Shown here piece after piece: positions 44,709 through 52,406 of a DNA stretch of 64,000 bases. The first letter of the stretch is position 1. Each line of letters begins with the position of its first letter. The stretch spans positions 1,054,001 through 1,118,000 of the forward strand of contig NZ_JABRPK010000002.1 of the NCBI RefSeq assembly GCF_013248995.1, read 5' to 3'. This stretch comes from Frigoribacterium sp. VKM Ac-2836 (lineage in GTDB: Bacteria > Actinomycetota > Actinomycetes > Actinomycetales > Microbacteriaceae). The position numbers and the translations under genes are program-made. The notes under the pieces were generated by a model that saw only the letters and a program-made list of their open reading frames with translations, was not told the origin of the DNA and did no database searches.

Positions 44709-44747
44709 AGAAGGGCCCGCCCTCGCCGTGCGAGAGCGGGCCCTTCT
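44709..44747. terminator. Strong bidirectional terminator between yidC-like and yceI-like genes
   Basis: A 12-base perfect stem (44709-44720 with 44736-44747) is extended inward, after one mismatch, by CTCGC (44722-44726) pairing with GCGAG (44730-44734), leaving a 3-base loop. It lies between converging stops at 44705 and 44760. Confidence 0.75.
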
Positions 44748-44759
44748 CGGTGTCGCCGA

Positions 44760-45311
44760 CTACGCAGCGAGCGTGAACTGGATCTCGAGCGTGACGGTGA
44801 CGTCGTTGCCGAGCGTGAAGCCGCCGGCCTCGAGCGCGGCGTTCCAGGTGACACCGAACTCGGTGCGGTCGATCTTGGTGGTCGCCGAGAAGCCCAGCTT
44901 GGTCTGGCCGTAGCCGTCGACGACGAGGCCGCCGAACTCGCTCTTCAGGGTGACGGGCTTGGTGACACCGCGAAGGGTCAGGTCGCCGTGCACGAGGAAC
45001 GCGTCGTCGCCCTTCTCCTCGATGCTGGTCGACACGAAGGTCATCTTGGGGTGCTCTTCGGCGAGGAAGAAGTCGCCCGTCTGCAGGTGACCGTCGCGGT
45101 CCTTCTGGTTCGTGTTGACCGAGGCCACGTCGATCGAGGCCGTGACCTTCGAGGCGGTGTGGTCCTCGGCCGTGACGAGCGAGGCGTCGAAGGACTCGAA
45201 CGAGCCCTTGACCTTGCTGATGGCCAGGTGGCGGACGCTGAACGAGACCTCGCTGTGGGTCGGGTCGAGGTTCCAGGTGCCGGCGGGGATCTTCTCTGCG
45301 GTGATGGTCAT
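44760..45311 (-). CDS. YceI family protein
   Basis: A 183-residue lipocalin-like beta-barrel protein that binds polyisoprenoid or other long lipids. Motifs GTWNLDPTHSEVSFSVRHL at the start, KVKGSFESFDASL, DFFLAEEHPKMTF and the closing TLGNDVTVTLEIQF are all canonical. There is no signal peptide, so it is cytosolic here. The ATG at 45311 follows an ACAGGAGAAC site. It has one of the clearest promoters in the window (45375-45403) with inverted repeats over the -35 and in the leader, suggesting regulated, high expression, often stress- or MarR-linked in relatives. Confidence 0.92.
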   Translation of the reverse strand: MTITAEKIPAGTWNLDPTHSEVSFSVRHLAISKVKGSFESFDASLVTAEDHTASKVTASIDVASVNTNQKDRDGHLQTGDFFLAEEHPKMTFVSTSIEEKGDDAFLVHGDLTLRGVTKPVTLKSEFGGLVVDGYGQTKLGFSATTKIDRTEFGVTWNAALEAGGFTLGNDVTVTLEIQFTLAA

Positions 45312-45346
45312 GGTGTTCTCCTGTACGTGTGAGGTCGAGATCAAGG

Positions 45347-45364
45347 TCGATGACGTGTCATCGA
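45347..45364. promoter_or_regulatory. 18-base inverted repeat in the yceI leader
   Basis: TCGATGAC (45347-45354) and GTCATCGA (45357-45364) are perfect inverted arms separated by GT, lying a few bases downstream of the predicted start point. Either a repressor site or a leader hairpin. Confidence 0.4.
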
Positions 45365-45374
45365 AGCTGGTACG

Positions 45375-45421
45375 AGTATATGCAAGCGCATCCAGCCGGA
45401 CAACATTCCCGGGATGTCCGG
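45375..45421 (-). promoter_or_regulatory. yceI promoter (TTGTCC-17-TATACT) with overlapping inverted repeat
   Basis: On the minus strand TTGTCC (45398-45403) and TATACT (45375-45380) are separated by exactly 17 bases. The arms CCGGACA (45396-45402) and TGTCCGG (45415-45421), 12 bases apart around CCCGGG, cover the -35 and its upstream side. That is the usual position for a repressor or activator site. The predicted leader is about 57 bases. Confidence 0.65.
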
Positions 45422-45473
45422 ACGGTGTCGAGGTGGTGTCGGTCAGCCGGACCGGAGTCGGTCAGGCCGCGGC

Positions 45474-46478
45474 TCACGCCGGTCGGCGCTCGGGCGAGAC
45501 CGTCTTGGCAGGGTCCTTCTCGGCGAGGTCGCCCAGGGCCTCGTCGATGCGCGACATGACGTCGGCGGGCAGGGTGACCCCCGCCGCCTTCACGTTGTCG
45601 GCCACCTGCTCGGGACGCGAGGCCCCGATGATCGCAGAAGCCACGTTGTCGTTCTGCAGCACCCAGGCGATGGCGAGCTGCGCCATCGAGAGGCCGAGAT
45701 CGGCCGCGATCGGCTCGAGCTTCGCGACGCCGGTCAGCACCTCGTCGGTGAGGAAGCGCTTGATCGTGTCCGCCCCTCCCTTGTCGTCGGTCGCGCGGCT
45801 GCCTGCGGGCAGCTCGGCGCCCGGCTTGTACTTGCCCGTCAGGACGCCCTGGGCCACAGGTGACCAGACGATCTGGCCGAGGCCGTGCTGCTTGCTGGCC
45901 GGCACGACGTCGGACTCGATGACGCGCCAGAGCATCGAGTACTGCGGCTGGTTCGAGATGAGCTGCACGCCGTGCTTCACCGCGAGTTCGTGACCGGCGC
46001 GGATCTGCTCGGCCGTCCACTCGCTGACGCCGATGTAGAGCGCCTTGCCGGCCCGGACCACGTCGGCGAAGGCCTGCATGGTCTCTTCGAGCGGAGTCTC
46101 GTGGTCGTAGCGGTGCGCCTGGTAGAGGTCGACGTAGTCCGTGCCGAGGCGTCGCAACGACCCGTCGATGGACTCGAGGACGTGCTTGCGGCTGAGGCCC
46201 ACGTCGTTGTGGCCGCGCGGGCCGGTGGGCCAGTAGACCTTCGTGAAGATCTCGAGGCTCTCGCGACGCTCGCCCTTGAGGGCGTCACCGAGTACCTGCT
46301 CGGCCGCCGTGTTCGCGTAGGCGTCGGCGGTGTCGAAGGTCGAGATGCCCGCGTCGAGGGCCGCGCGGACGCACTGCGTCGCCACGTCGTTCTCGACCTG
46401 GGACGCGTGCGTCAACCAGTTGCCGTAGGTGATCTCCGAGATCTTGAGTCCGCTGTCGCCGAGGTGTCTGAATTCCAT
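45474..46478 (-). CDS. Aldo/keto reductase
   Basis: A 334-residue NADPH-dependent TIM-barrel reductase. The catalytic tetrad is visible: Asp and Tyr in FDTADAYAN, Lys in FTKVYWP, and His in YQAHRYD. The NTAAEQVLG segment after the Tyr and the length place it near the AKR6/AKR12 (Kv-beta/YghZ-like) groups. The ATG at 46478 has a minus-strand TAGCGT box (46485-46490) 6 bases upstream, so it is probably leaderless. It is divergent from the polysaccharide locus and converges on no gene, ending upstream of the yceI promoter. Substrate unknown; carbonyl detoxification is the usual role. Confidence 0.92.
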   Translation of the reverse strand: MEFRHLGDSGLKISEITYGNWLTHASQVENDVATQCVRAALDAGISTFDTADAYANTAAEQVLGDALKGERRESLEIFTKVYWPTGPRGHNDVGLSRKHVLESIDGSLRRLGTDYVDLYQAHRYDHETPLEETMQAFADVVRAGKALYIGVSEWTAEQIRAGHELAVKHGVQLISNQPQYSMLWRVIESDVVPASKQHGLGQIVWSPVAQGVLTGKYKPGAELPAGSRATDDKGGADTIKRFLTDEVLTGVAKLEPIAADLGLSMAQLAIAWVLQNDNVASAIIGASRPEQVADNVKAAGVTLPADVMSRIDEALGDLAEKDPAKTVSPERRPA

Positions 46479-46484
46479 GCCCCC

Positions 46485-46490
46485 ACGCTA
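46485..46490 (-). promoter_or_regulatory. -10 box TAGCGT of leaderless aldo/keto reductase gene
   Basis: Minus-strand TAGCGT with six bases to the ATG at 46478. Confidence 0.5.
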
Positions 46491-46538
46491 CGCGTGACGG
46501 CGGACGCGGCAAGGGGTGTGCGGTGGACTCGTGAGGCG

Positions 46539-46582
46539 TACAGTGACGATTGATCAGATCGTGTCCCCCGCCTGGGGGACAC
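46539..46582 (+). promoter_or_regulatory. Promoter and leader hairpin of the polysaccharide operon
   Basis: TACAGT (46539-46544) fits a -10 box and would start a leader of about 110 bases before the GTG at 46661. Ten bases into that leader GTGTCCCCC (46561-46569) pairs perfectly with GGGGGACAC (46574-46582) around GCCT. Further weaker stems (CCCC/GGGG near 46605) follow. The long structured leader differs from the leaderless style of most genes here. Confidence 0.45.
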
Positions 46583-46660
46583 AATCCGTCGGACGTCGCC
46601 GTCCCCATCGGGGCGGGGGGTCCGAGGCTCCTGCTGACCCGACCCGACTGGAGCACCGCC

Positions 46661-48103
46661 GTGACCTTCGACCCGCTCCTCGCCGCCCCCGGCCCCGTCC
46701 TCACCCCGACGCTTCCCGCCACACCCGTGACGCCCGTGCCGAATCGCGGCGGCCTGCCCGTCGTCCCGGTCGAGCAGGCGTCGGCAGCCCTGCCCTGGGT
46801 CGACTGGTCCAGCGTGCAGTGGGCCGGCTTCGTGCTGCTCGCCGTGCTCGTCGCCCTGACACTCGTGGTCTCGATCCGGCGTCTCGCGCGGAGGCTGTAC
46901 CTCGTCCGTGAACAGGAAGAACTCGGCCGTCGCGACCTCGACGGCCCGGTGCTGCCCTCGGCTCACGCCTTCACCGCGCTCGTGCCGGCGTCCGGACCGG
47001 CCGGGCTCGCCGTGACCCTCGACCTCCTGGCGAGGCAGCAACACCCAGACGTCCACGTCCTCGTGGTCGTCGACCCGGAGGACCCGCTGACGCTCGACGT
47101 CGCGACCTCCGCCGTGCGGCGTCACCCCGGACGCGTGCAGGTCGTCGAGACCCGGTCCCTCGGCGGGCGGCCCGCTACGGCGGCCTCGTCGCTCGCCGAC
47201 GGACTCGCGGAGGTACGTGACGGCGTGGTCGGTGTCTTCTCGGCGGGCGACCGCCCGCACCCCCGGCTCTTCGCCCTCGTCGACTCGGTCCTGACCCGCA
47301 CGGACGCGGACGCGGTCCAGCACGCCAGCCGACCGGCGCTCGAGTCCACGCGCTGGTGGGCACCCCGGTCGGCCGTCGACCGGTGGTGGTGGTCCCGGTC
47401 GGTCGTCCGCTCCCACGGCCGGGCCGGCTTCGTGCCGTTGTCGGACAGCACGCTCTTCGTCCGTCACGCGTGGCTGGCCTGGTCGGGTGGCTGGGACGCC
47501 ACCGGCGTCGAGGCGGGCCTCGACCTCGGCGTCCGCATGACGGTGGCCGGGGCCCGGGTCGTCATCGCGACCTCGGCCGAGACGACCACGGTCGAACGCT
47601 CACCGGGTGGGCTCCGCGACCTGGTGCACGTCCGCGCGACGTGGGTCCGCGGGTGCCTGCAGGTGCTCGGCAAGGGGGACTGGCGTCGACTCCGGCCGAA
47701 GGCGCGGCGTCGTGCCTTCGGCGTGCTCGTCGAGCCCCTGGTCGACGCGGCCGTGACCGTCGTCACGACCGTGGCGTTGCTGTCGACCGTCCTGGTCGGT
47801 GCTCCCGCCCTCGTGATCGCGCTCGCGCTCGTGCCGGTACTGCCCTGGGTCCTCGCGCAGCTCCTGGACGTCGGGGCGACGACGGAGGCGGCCGCGGAAC
47901 AGGGGCGGAGGGCGACGGGCCGGGAGCGCCTCCTGGTCGTCGTCGGCTCGGTGCCCGACCGCCTGATCGGCCTCGCCGCCGTCGTGGCGGCGGTCGGGGC
48001 CGAGCTCGCGACCGCTCGGCCGGTAGTCGTCGACCCGCCGTCGTCGAGCATCCTGCTGCCCGGCCGACACCCCGTGGGGTTCGACGAATCCGCCGCGAGA
48101 TGA
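46661..48103 (+). CDS. Glycosyltransferase-like protein that has lost its catalytic motifs
   Basis: A 480-residue membrane protein, tandem paralog of the BcsA-like enzyme at 48816. It shares VPNRG at the N-terminus, one span (about 54-72), HAFTALVP, PHPRLFALVDS, TDADAVQ, W-x-GGWDA, LGVRM and LQVLGKGDWRRL, with C-terminal spans. The processive-GT catalytic sites are changed: FDAED becomes FSAGD (193-197), AEDCELG becomes EAGLDLG (284-290) and QRTRW becomes VRATW (324-328). Donor binding and catalysis therefore look impossible by the usual mechanism. The frame is intact, so a scaffold, acceptor-binding or regulatory role is likelier than decay. GTG at 46661 has TGGAG upstream. Confidence 0.75.
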   Translation: MTFDPLLAAPGPVLTPTLPATPVTPVPNRGGLPVVPVEQASAALPWVDWSSVQWAGFVLLAVLVALTLVVSIRRLARRLYLVREQEELGRRDLDGPVLPSAHAFTALVPASGPAGLAVTLDLLARQQHPDVHVLVVVDPEDPLTLDVATSAVRRHPGRVQVVETRSLGGRPATAASSLADGLAEVRDGVVGVFSAGDRPHPRLFALVDSVLTRTDADAVQHASRPALESTRWWAPRSAVDRWWWSRSVVRSHGRAGFVPLSDSTLFVRHAWLAWSGGWDATGVEAGLDLGVRMTVAGARVVIATSAETTTVERSPGGLRDLVHVRATWVRGCLQVLGKGDWRRLRPKARRRAFGVLVEPLVDAAVTVVTTVALLSTVLVGAPALVIALALVPVLPWVLAQLLDVGATTEAAAEQGRRATGRERLLVVVGSVPDRLIGLAAVVAAVGAELATARPVVVDPPSSSILLPGRHPVGFDESAAR

Positions 48104-48137
48104 ACGGCAGGTTTCGCCTGCCTGGCAGTTGGCCCGG

Positions 48138-48800
48138 ATGACCGTACCCCGACCAAACCGATTCGCCGACGCCCCCCGAACCGGTGTCATGCCCGAATCC
48201 GAGGCCCCCGTTCAGGGGGCGCGTCCCGACCGCGCCGCCTCGACGAACCCGAGGCCGCCCCTCCGCCTCGTCGCCCGAGTGAGAGAACTCGCGACGTTCG
48301 GTCTGGTGGGCGGCATCGCCTTCGTCGTCGACGTCGGCGTGTACAACCTGCTGCGCGCCACCCTGCTCGACGACAAGCCGATCGGTGCCAAGGTCATCTC
48401 GGTCCTCGTCGCCACGGCCGTCGCCTGGCTCGGCAACCGGTACCTGACCTTCCGTGAGGGTCGCAACCAGGCCGTCGTCCGCGAGGCCGTCACCTTCGGC
48501 CTCGTCAACGTCGGCGGCCTCCTGATCGCGTCGGCGTGTCTGTTCGTCTCGCACTACCTGCTGGGCTTCACGAGCCAGCTCGCCGACAACGTGGCAGCCA
48601 ACGGCATAGGTCTCGTGCTCGGCACGGCCTTCCGCTACGTGGCCTATCGCCACCTCGTCTTCCGCGGCTCGCCCGCGGTCACCACCCCGGCCGACACCCC
48701 CGACGAGTCGGCCGAGCTCGCCACCGTCACCGCCCCCGCGCGGACCGACGACCCCACCCGACAGAACACCCCGCAGACCCACCTGCACCCGACCCACTGA
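48138..48800 (+). CDS. GtrA-like membrane protein
   Basis: About 220 residues with four spans forming the GtrA domain (about 50-175): FGLVGGIAFVVDVGVYNLL, VISVLVATAVAWLGNRYLTF, AVTFGLVNVGGLLIASACLF and NGIGLVLGTAFRYVAYRHLVF. The NRYLTF and FRYVAYRHLVF arginine motifs are characteristic. GtrA proteins help flip polyprenyl-phosphate-linked sugars. Here that fits the downstream GT39 enzyme and polyprenol-phosphate mannose synthase, which use and make such donors. The ATG at 48138 is preferred; an in-frame ATG at 48189 is possible. A small hairpin (GGCAGG/CCTGCC, 48106-48122) follows the preceding stop. Confidence 0.85.
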   Translation: MTVPRPNRFADAPRTGVMPESEAPVQGARPDRAASTNPRPPLRLVARVRELATFGLVGGIAFVVDVGVYNLLRATLLDDKPIGAKVISVLVATAVAWLGNRYLTFREGRNQAVVREAVTFGLVNVGGLLIASACLFVSHYLLGFTSQLADNVAANGIGLVLGTAFRYVAYRHLVFRGSPAVTTPADTPDESAELATVTAPARTDDPTRQNTPQTHLHPTH

Positions 48801-48815
48801 CTGGAGAGTGATCCT

Positions 48816-50306
48816 GTGTCGACTGACCCGACCCAGATCCCGACATCACATCTCGCAGCGGGCGAACCCGCCCCGTTGCTCACCCCGCAAGCGCCTGCCG
48901 ACCCGTCGCAGTTCGTGCCGAACCGTGGCTCGACCGGCGCCGCCGAGTCGATGATCGGCTTCCAACTGCCCGACTGGTCGCCACTCGAGTGGATCGGCTA
49001 CTCGTCGCTGATCCTCGTGACGATCCTGCTGACCGCGGTCGCCGTGTCGACCCTCTGGTGGATGCTGCACGCCTGGCGGTCGAAGGACAACCTCGACGAC
49101 AGCCAGTTCAGCGAGAACCCGCTCGACGCCGCCCACTCGTTCACCCTGCTCGTCCCCGGTCGGCACGAGGAAGAGGTCATGGGCCAGACCCTCGACCGTC
49201 TCGCCCTGCAGGACCACCCGGACTTCGAGATCATCGCCATCGTCGGCCACGACGACCCGGGCACCGAGCGGGTCGCCCGCGAGGCCGCCGCCCGGCACCC
49301 CGAGCTGATCCGCGTGATCGTCGACTCGAGCGTGCCGAAGAACAAGCCGAAGGCGCTCAACCTGGCGCTGCAGTCCTCGCGCGGCGAGATCGTCGGCGTG
49401 TTCGACGCCGAGGACGAGGTGCACCCGCGGCTGCTGACCCTCGTCGACTCGCGGTTCACCGAGACCGACGCCGACGTGGTGCAGGGCGGCGTGCAGCTGA
49501 TGAACTTCCAGAGCAGCTGGTGGAGCCTCCGCAACGTGCTCGAGTACTACTTCTGGTTCCGGTCACGCCTGCACTTCCACGCCAAGGAGAAGTTCATCCC
49601 GCTCGGCGGCAACACCGTCTTCGTCCGCAAGGACTGGCTCGACTGGTCCGAGGGCTGGGACGCCGAGTGCCTCGCGGAGGACTGCGAGCTCGGTGTCCGC
49701 CTCTCGAGCGCCGGTGCGAAGGTCGTCGTGGCCTACAGCCCCGAGGTCGTCACCCGTGAGGAGACACCCGGAACCTTCGTCTCGCTGCTCAAGCAGCGCA
49801 CCCGCTGGAACCAAGGCTTCATGCAGGTCTACGGCAAGGGCGAGTGGAAGAAGCTGCCCCGTCTGCGCCAGCGCCTCATGGCCCGCTACCTGCTGACGAT
49901 GCCGTTCATCCAGGCCGCCACCGGTCTGCTCATCCCCGTCTCGATCATCCTGATCCTGACCACCAAGGTGCCGACCGCCATCGCCCTCGTCTCGTTCGTG
50001 CCCCTGGCGCCGACGCTCGTGCTGCTGGCCGTCGAGTTCACCGGTCTGCGCGAATTCGGCCGCGTCTACGGGCAGAAGGTCCGCGCCCGCGACTACTTCC
50101 GTCTCGTCTGGGGTCTGCTGCCCTACCAGATCTTCCTCGCGCTCGCCGCGGTCCGGGCGGTCTTCCGTCAGCTGCGCGGCCTCAACGCGTGGGAGAAGAC
50201 CGAGCACACCGGTGCTCACCGCGACGAGGTCGCGACCGAACCGCAGGAGGCGCCCAGCGCCTCCCAGCAGGAACCCGCCATGGCCATGACCGGAGGTGAG
50301 CGATGA
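48816..50306 (+). CDS. Processive family 2 glycosyltransferase (BcsA-like)
   Basis: A 496-residue inner-membrane polysaccharide synthase candidate. N-terminal span about 63-82; cytosolic GT domain with HSFTLLVPGRHEEE (107-120), the DxD-type FDAED (196-200), AEDCELG (287-293) containing the base aspartate, and QRTRW (327-331), the product-channel motif. Two to four C-terminal spans follow (MPFIQAATGLLIPVSIILIL; VPTAIALVSFVPLAPTLVLLAVEF). The motif set is that of cellulose, hyaluronan and other processive beta-glycan synthases; no PilZ domain is present. The GTG has a GGAGAG site. It ends in an ATGA overlap with the GT39 gene. Confidence 0.9.
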   Translation: MSTDPTQIPTSHLAAGEPAPLLTPQAPADPSQFVPNRGSTGAAESMIGFQLPDWSPLEWIGYSSLILVTILLTAVAVSTLWWMLHAWRSKDNLDDSQFSENPLDAAHSFTLLVPGRHEEEVMGQTLDRLALQDHPDFEIIAIVGHDDPGTERVAREAAARHPELIRVIVDSSVPKNKPKALNLALQSSRGEIVGVFDAEDEVHPRLLTLVDSRFTETDADVVQGGVQLMNFQSSWWSLRNVLEYYFWFRSRLHFHAKEKFIPLGGNTVFVRKDWLDWSEGWDAECLAEDCELGVRLSSAGAKVVVAYSPEVVTREETPGTFVSLLKQRTRWNQGFMQVYGKGEWKKLPRLRQRLMARYLLTMPFIQAATGLLIPVSIILILTTKVPTAIALVSFVPLAPTLVLLAVEFTGLREFGRVYGQKVRARDYFRLVWGLLPYQIFLALAAVRAVFRQLRGLNAWEKTEHTGAHRDEVATEPQEAPSASQQEPAMAMTGGER

Positions 50307-52309
50307 CCAGCACGCTGAACCGCCCCCGCGCGGCCGACACCACCGTGTCGAACGGCCCCGGCACCCCCGTGGTGCCCACCAAGGACCCGCGTGGTGCGAA
50401 GTCCACGTCGTGGCTGCGTCGTCACGGCGCGAGCCTCGCGTGGCTGCTGCCCGTGCTCGCGATCGCGGCCGTCGTCATGGCGTTCAACATGGACGGTTCG
50501 CCTCAACGCATCGACGACGAAGGCACCTACGCCGCCCAGGCCTGGGCGATCCAGAACCTCGGTGAGATCACCCACTACACCTACTGGTACGACCACCCGC
50601 CCGTGGGGTGGCTGCAGATCTCCGCCTACACGGCCCTGACCGGTGCCTTCTCGCGCTACGACGTCGCCGTGCTCGCGGCCCGCGAGGCGATGCTGTTCTT
50701 CACGGTCGTGTCGGTGGCGCTCGTCTGGCTGCTCGGCCGCAAGCTCGGCCTCGGTCGACCCGCAGCCGCCGTGGCGGGTCTCGTGTTCGCCGTGTCACCG
50801 CTGGCCCTGCAGTTCCACCGCACGGTCTACCTCGACAACGTCGCCACCCCCTGGCTGCTCGCCGCGTTCGTCTTCGCCCTGAGCAAGCGGTACCAGCTCG
50901 CCGGCTTCGCGGCCGCGTCCCTCTCGTTCGGCATCGCCGTGCTCTCGAAGGAGACGTACCTGCTGGCGCTGCCGTTCCTGGCGTGGATGATGTGGCGGGG
51001 TTCCGACAAGTCGACCCGCCGCTACACCCTGTCGATCGCGGGCAGCCTGCTCGTGCTCGTCGGCCTCGGCTACGTCGCGCTCGCCGCCGTCAAGGGCGAG
51101 TTGCTGCCGGGCGCCGGCCGGGTGAGCCTCCTCGAGGGCATCCAGTTCCAGCTGGCGACCCGTGAGGCCAGCGGCTCGGTGTTCGACACGGGCAGTCTGT
51201 TCTTCGCCACGGTGTCGCAGTGGTGGCAGCTCGACCAGGTGCTCATCGTGCTCGGCACACTCGCGTCGATCGTGGCGGTCTTCATCAAGAAGCTGCGTCC
51301 GCTCGGCGTCATGATGGTGTTCCTGATCGCTTTCATGTTCCGCCCGGGCGGCTACCTGCCGGTGCCCTACGTGATCATGCTGCTGCCGTTCGCGGCGCTG
51401 CTCGTGGCAGCCGTCACGGACCACGCGGTCACGGCCTTCCGTGCCCGCCGGGCCGGCGCCCTCTCGACCGCTGCCACCCGCACCGGTTCGATCGCCTGGC
51501 TCGCCCTGACCCTCGCGGCCGTCGTGGCGATCGTCCCGCTGTGGGCCGTGCAGTTGCGTGGATTCCTGGACAGCGACCTCGACGCGCCCATGCGCAACGC
51601 CGAGACCTGGGTCGAGAGCAACGTGCCGAAGGACAGCCGTCTGTTGGTGGACGACGCCGTGTGGGTCGACCTGGTCAAGGCCGGCTTCGCCCGTGAGAAC
51701 GTCATCTGGTTCTACAAGATCGACACCGACGGTGCCGTCCAGGCGCAGTCGCCGAACGGCTGGCGCGACTCGGACTACCTGTTCGAGACCGAGTCCGTCC
51801 GCACCTCGGGGCCCACCTCGCCAGAGATCCGCGAGGCCCTCGCGAACTCGACCGTCATCGCCTCGTTCGGCGACGGCGACCAGCAGGTCAACGTCCGGCA
51901 AATCGACAGCCAGGGTGCCGCTCAGGCGCAGACCGAGGCGGAGGACGCCGCCTCGGCCCGCTCGCAGGCCGGTGCCGAACTCGCCCAGAACCCGAACCTG
52001 CAGATCTCGTCGACCCTGTCGACGGCGCTCTCGGACGGCCGCGTCGACCCACGCGCGATCATCGTGCTCGGTCAGCTCGCCGCCCTGGGGCCGATCTCGG
52101 TGGCCGATCCCGAGGCTCTTCCGGGCGAGCAGGAGGCCCTGTTCCGGCAGTTCGACGTCACCCCGCAGGGTGGTCAGTCCGTCGACGAGCTGCGGACGAC
52201 GCTCGAAGGCCTGGGCAGCGTCTACGTCCCCGAGTCGGCCGTCCCGTCGGGCGACGGACTGCGCGTGACCTTCTCGGCCGTCGCCCCGACCGGAGTGCTC
52301 ACCGACTGA
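50303..52309 (+). CDS. GT39/PMT_2-type membrane glycosyltransferase
   Basis: A 668-residue polytopic enzyme using a polyprenyl-phosphate sugar donor on the outer membrane face. Residues just after span 1 hold DDEGTYAAQAWAI with the conserved acidic pair, then WYDHPPVGW, the PMT/ArnT fingerprint. About eleven spans extend to residue 420. The last 230 residues are soluble and extracytoplasmic: a domain starting WVESNVPKDSRLLVDDAVWVDL, then a Gln/Ala-rich helix, then a further domain ending in a beta-like tail. Overlaps the upstream synthase by 4 bases, so both likely act on one glycan or glycoprotein. Donor is probably the mannose carrier made by the gene at 55338. Confidence 0.85.
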   Translation: MTSTLNRPRAADTTVSNGPGTPVVPTKDPRGAKSTSWLRRHGASLAWLLPVLAIAAVVMAFNMDGSPQRIDDEGTYAAQAWAIQNLGEITHYTYWYDHPPVGWLQISAYTALTGAFSRYDVAVLAAREAMLFFTVVSVALVWLLGRKLGLGRPAAAVAGLVFAVSPLALQFHRTVYLDNVATPWLLAAFVFALSKRYQLAGFAAASLSFGIAVLSKETYLLALPFLAWMMWRGSDKSTRRYTLSIAGSLLVLVGLGYVALAAVKGELLPGAGRVSLLEGIQFQLATREASGSVFDTGSLFFATVSQWWQLDQVLIVLGTLASIVAVFIKKLRPLGVMMVFLIAFMFRPGGYLPVPYVIMLLPFAALLVAAVTDHAVTAFRARRAGALSTAATRTGSIAWLALTLAAVVAIVPLWAVQLRGFLDSDLDAPMRNAETWVESNVPKDSRLLVDDAVWVDLVKAGFARENVIWFYKIDTDGAVQAQSPNGWRDSDYLFETESVRTSGPTSPEIREALANSTVIASFGDGDQQVNVRQIDSQGAAQAQTEAEDAASARSQAGAELAQNPNLQISSTLSTALSDGRVDPRAIIVLGQLAALGPISVADPEALPGEQEALFRQFDVTPQGGQSVDELRTTLEGLGSVYVPESAVPSGDGLRVTFSAVAPTGVLTD

Positions 52310-52316
52310 TCGCCAC

Positions 52317-52380
52317 GCCGGTGCCCGCCCCCGGGCGGGCACCGGCACCTCCTCACCGCGTCCCACCCCCTCGGGGTGGG
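52317..52380. terminator. Two tandem hairpins between the GT39 and DUF4397 genes
   Basis: Stem 1: 13 bases (52317-52329 with 52334-52346) and a 4-base loop. Stem 2: CCCACCCC (52362-52369) with GGGGTGGG (52373-52380) and a 3-base loop. They lie 8-71 bases after the GT39 stop and would end or strongly reduce transcription, so the DUF4397/GH8/sortase part may have its own control. Confidence 0.65.
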
Positions 52381-52406
52381 GCACCCGACCGGAAAGGACC
52401 AGCCTC

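Noticed and set aside
46561-46640. A known riboswitch (cyclic-di-GMP or similar) in the polysaccharide leader
   Set aside because: The conserved core bases of the GEMM and other riboswitch classes I know are not visible; only simple hairpins are.
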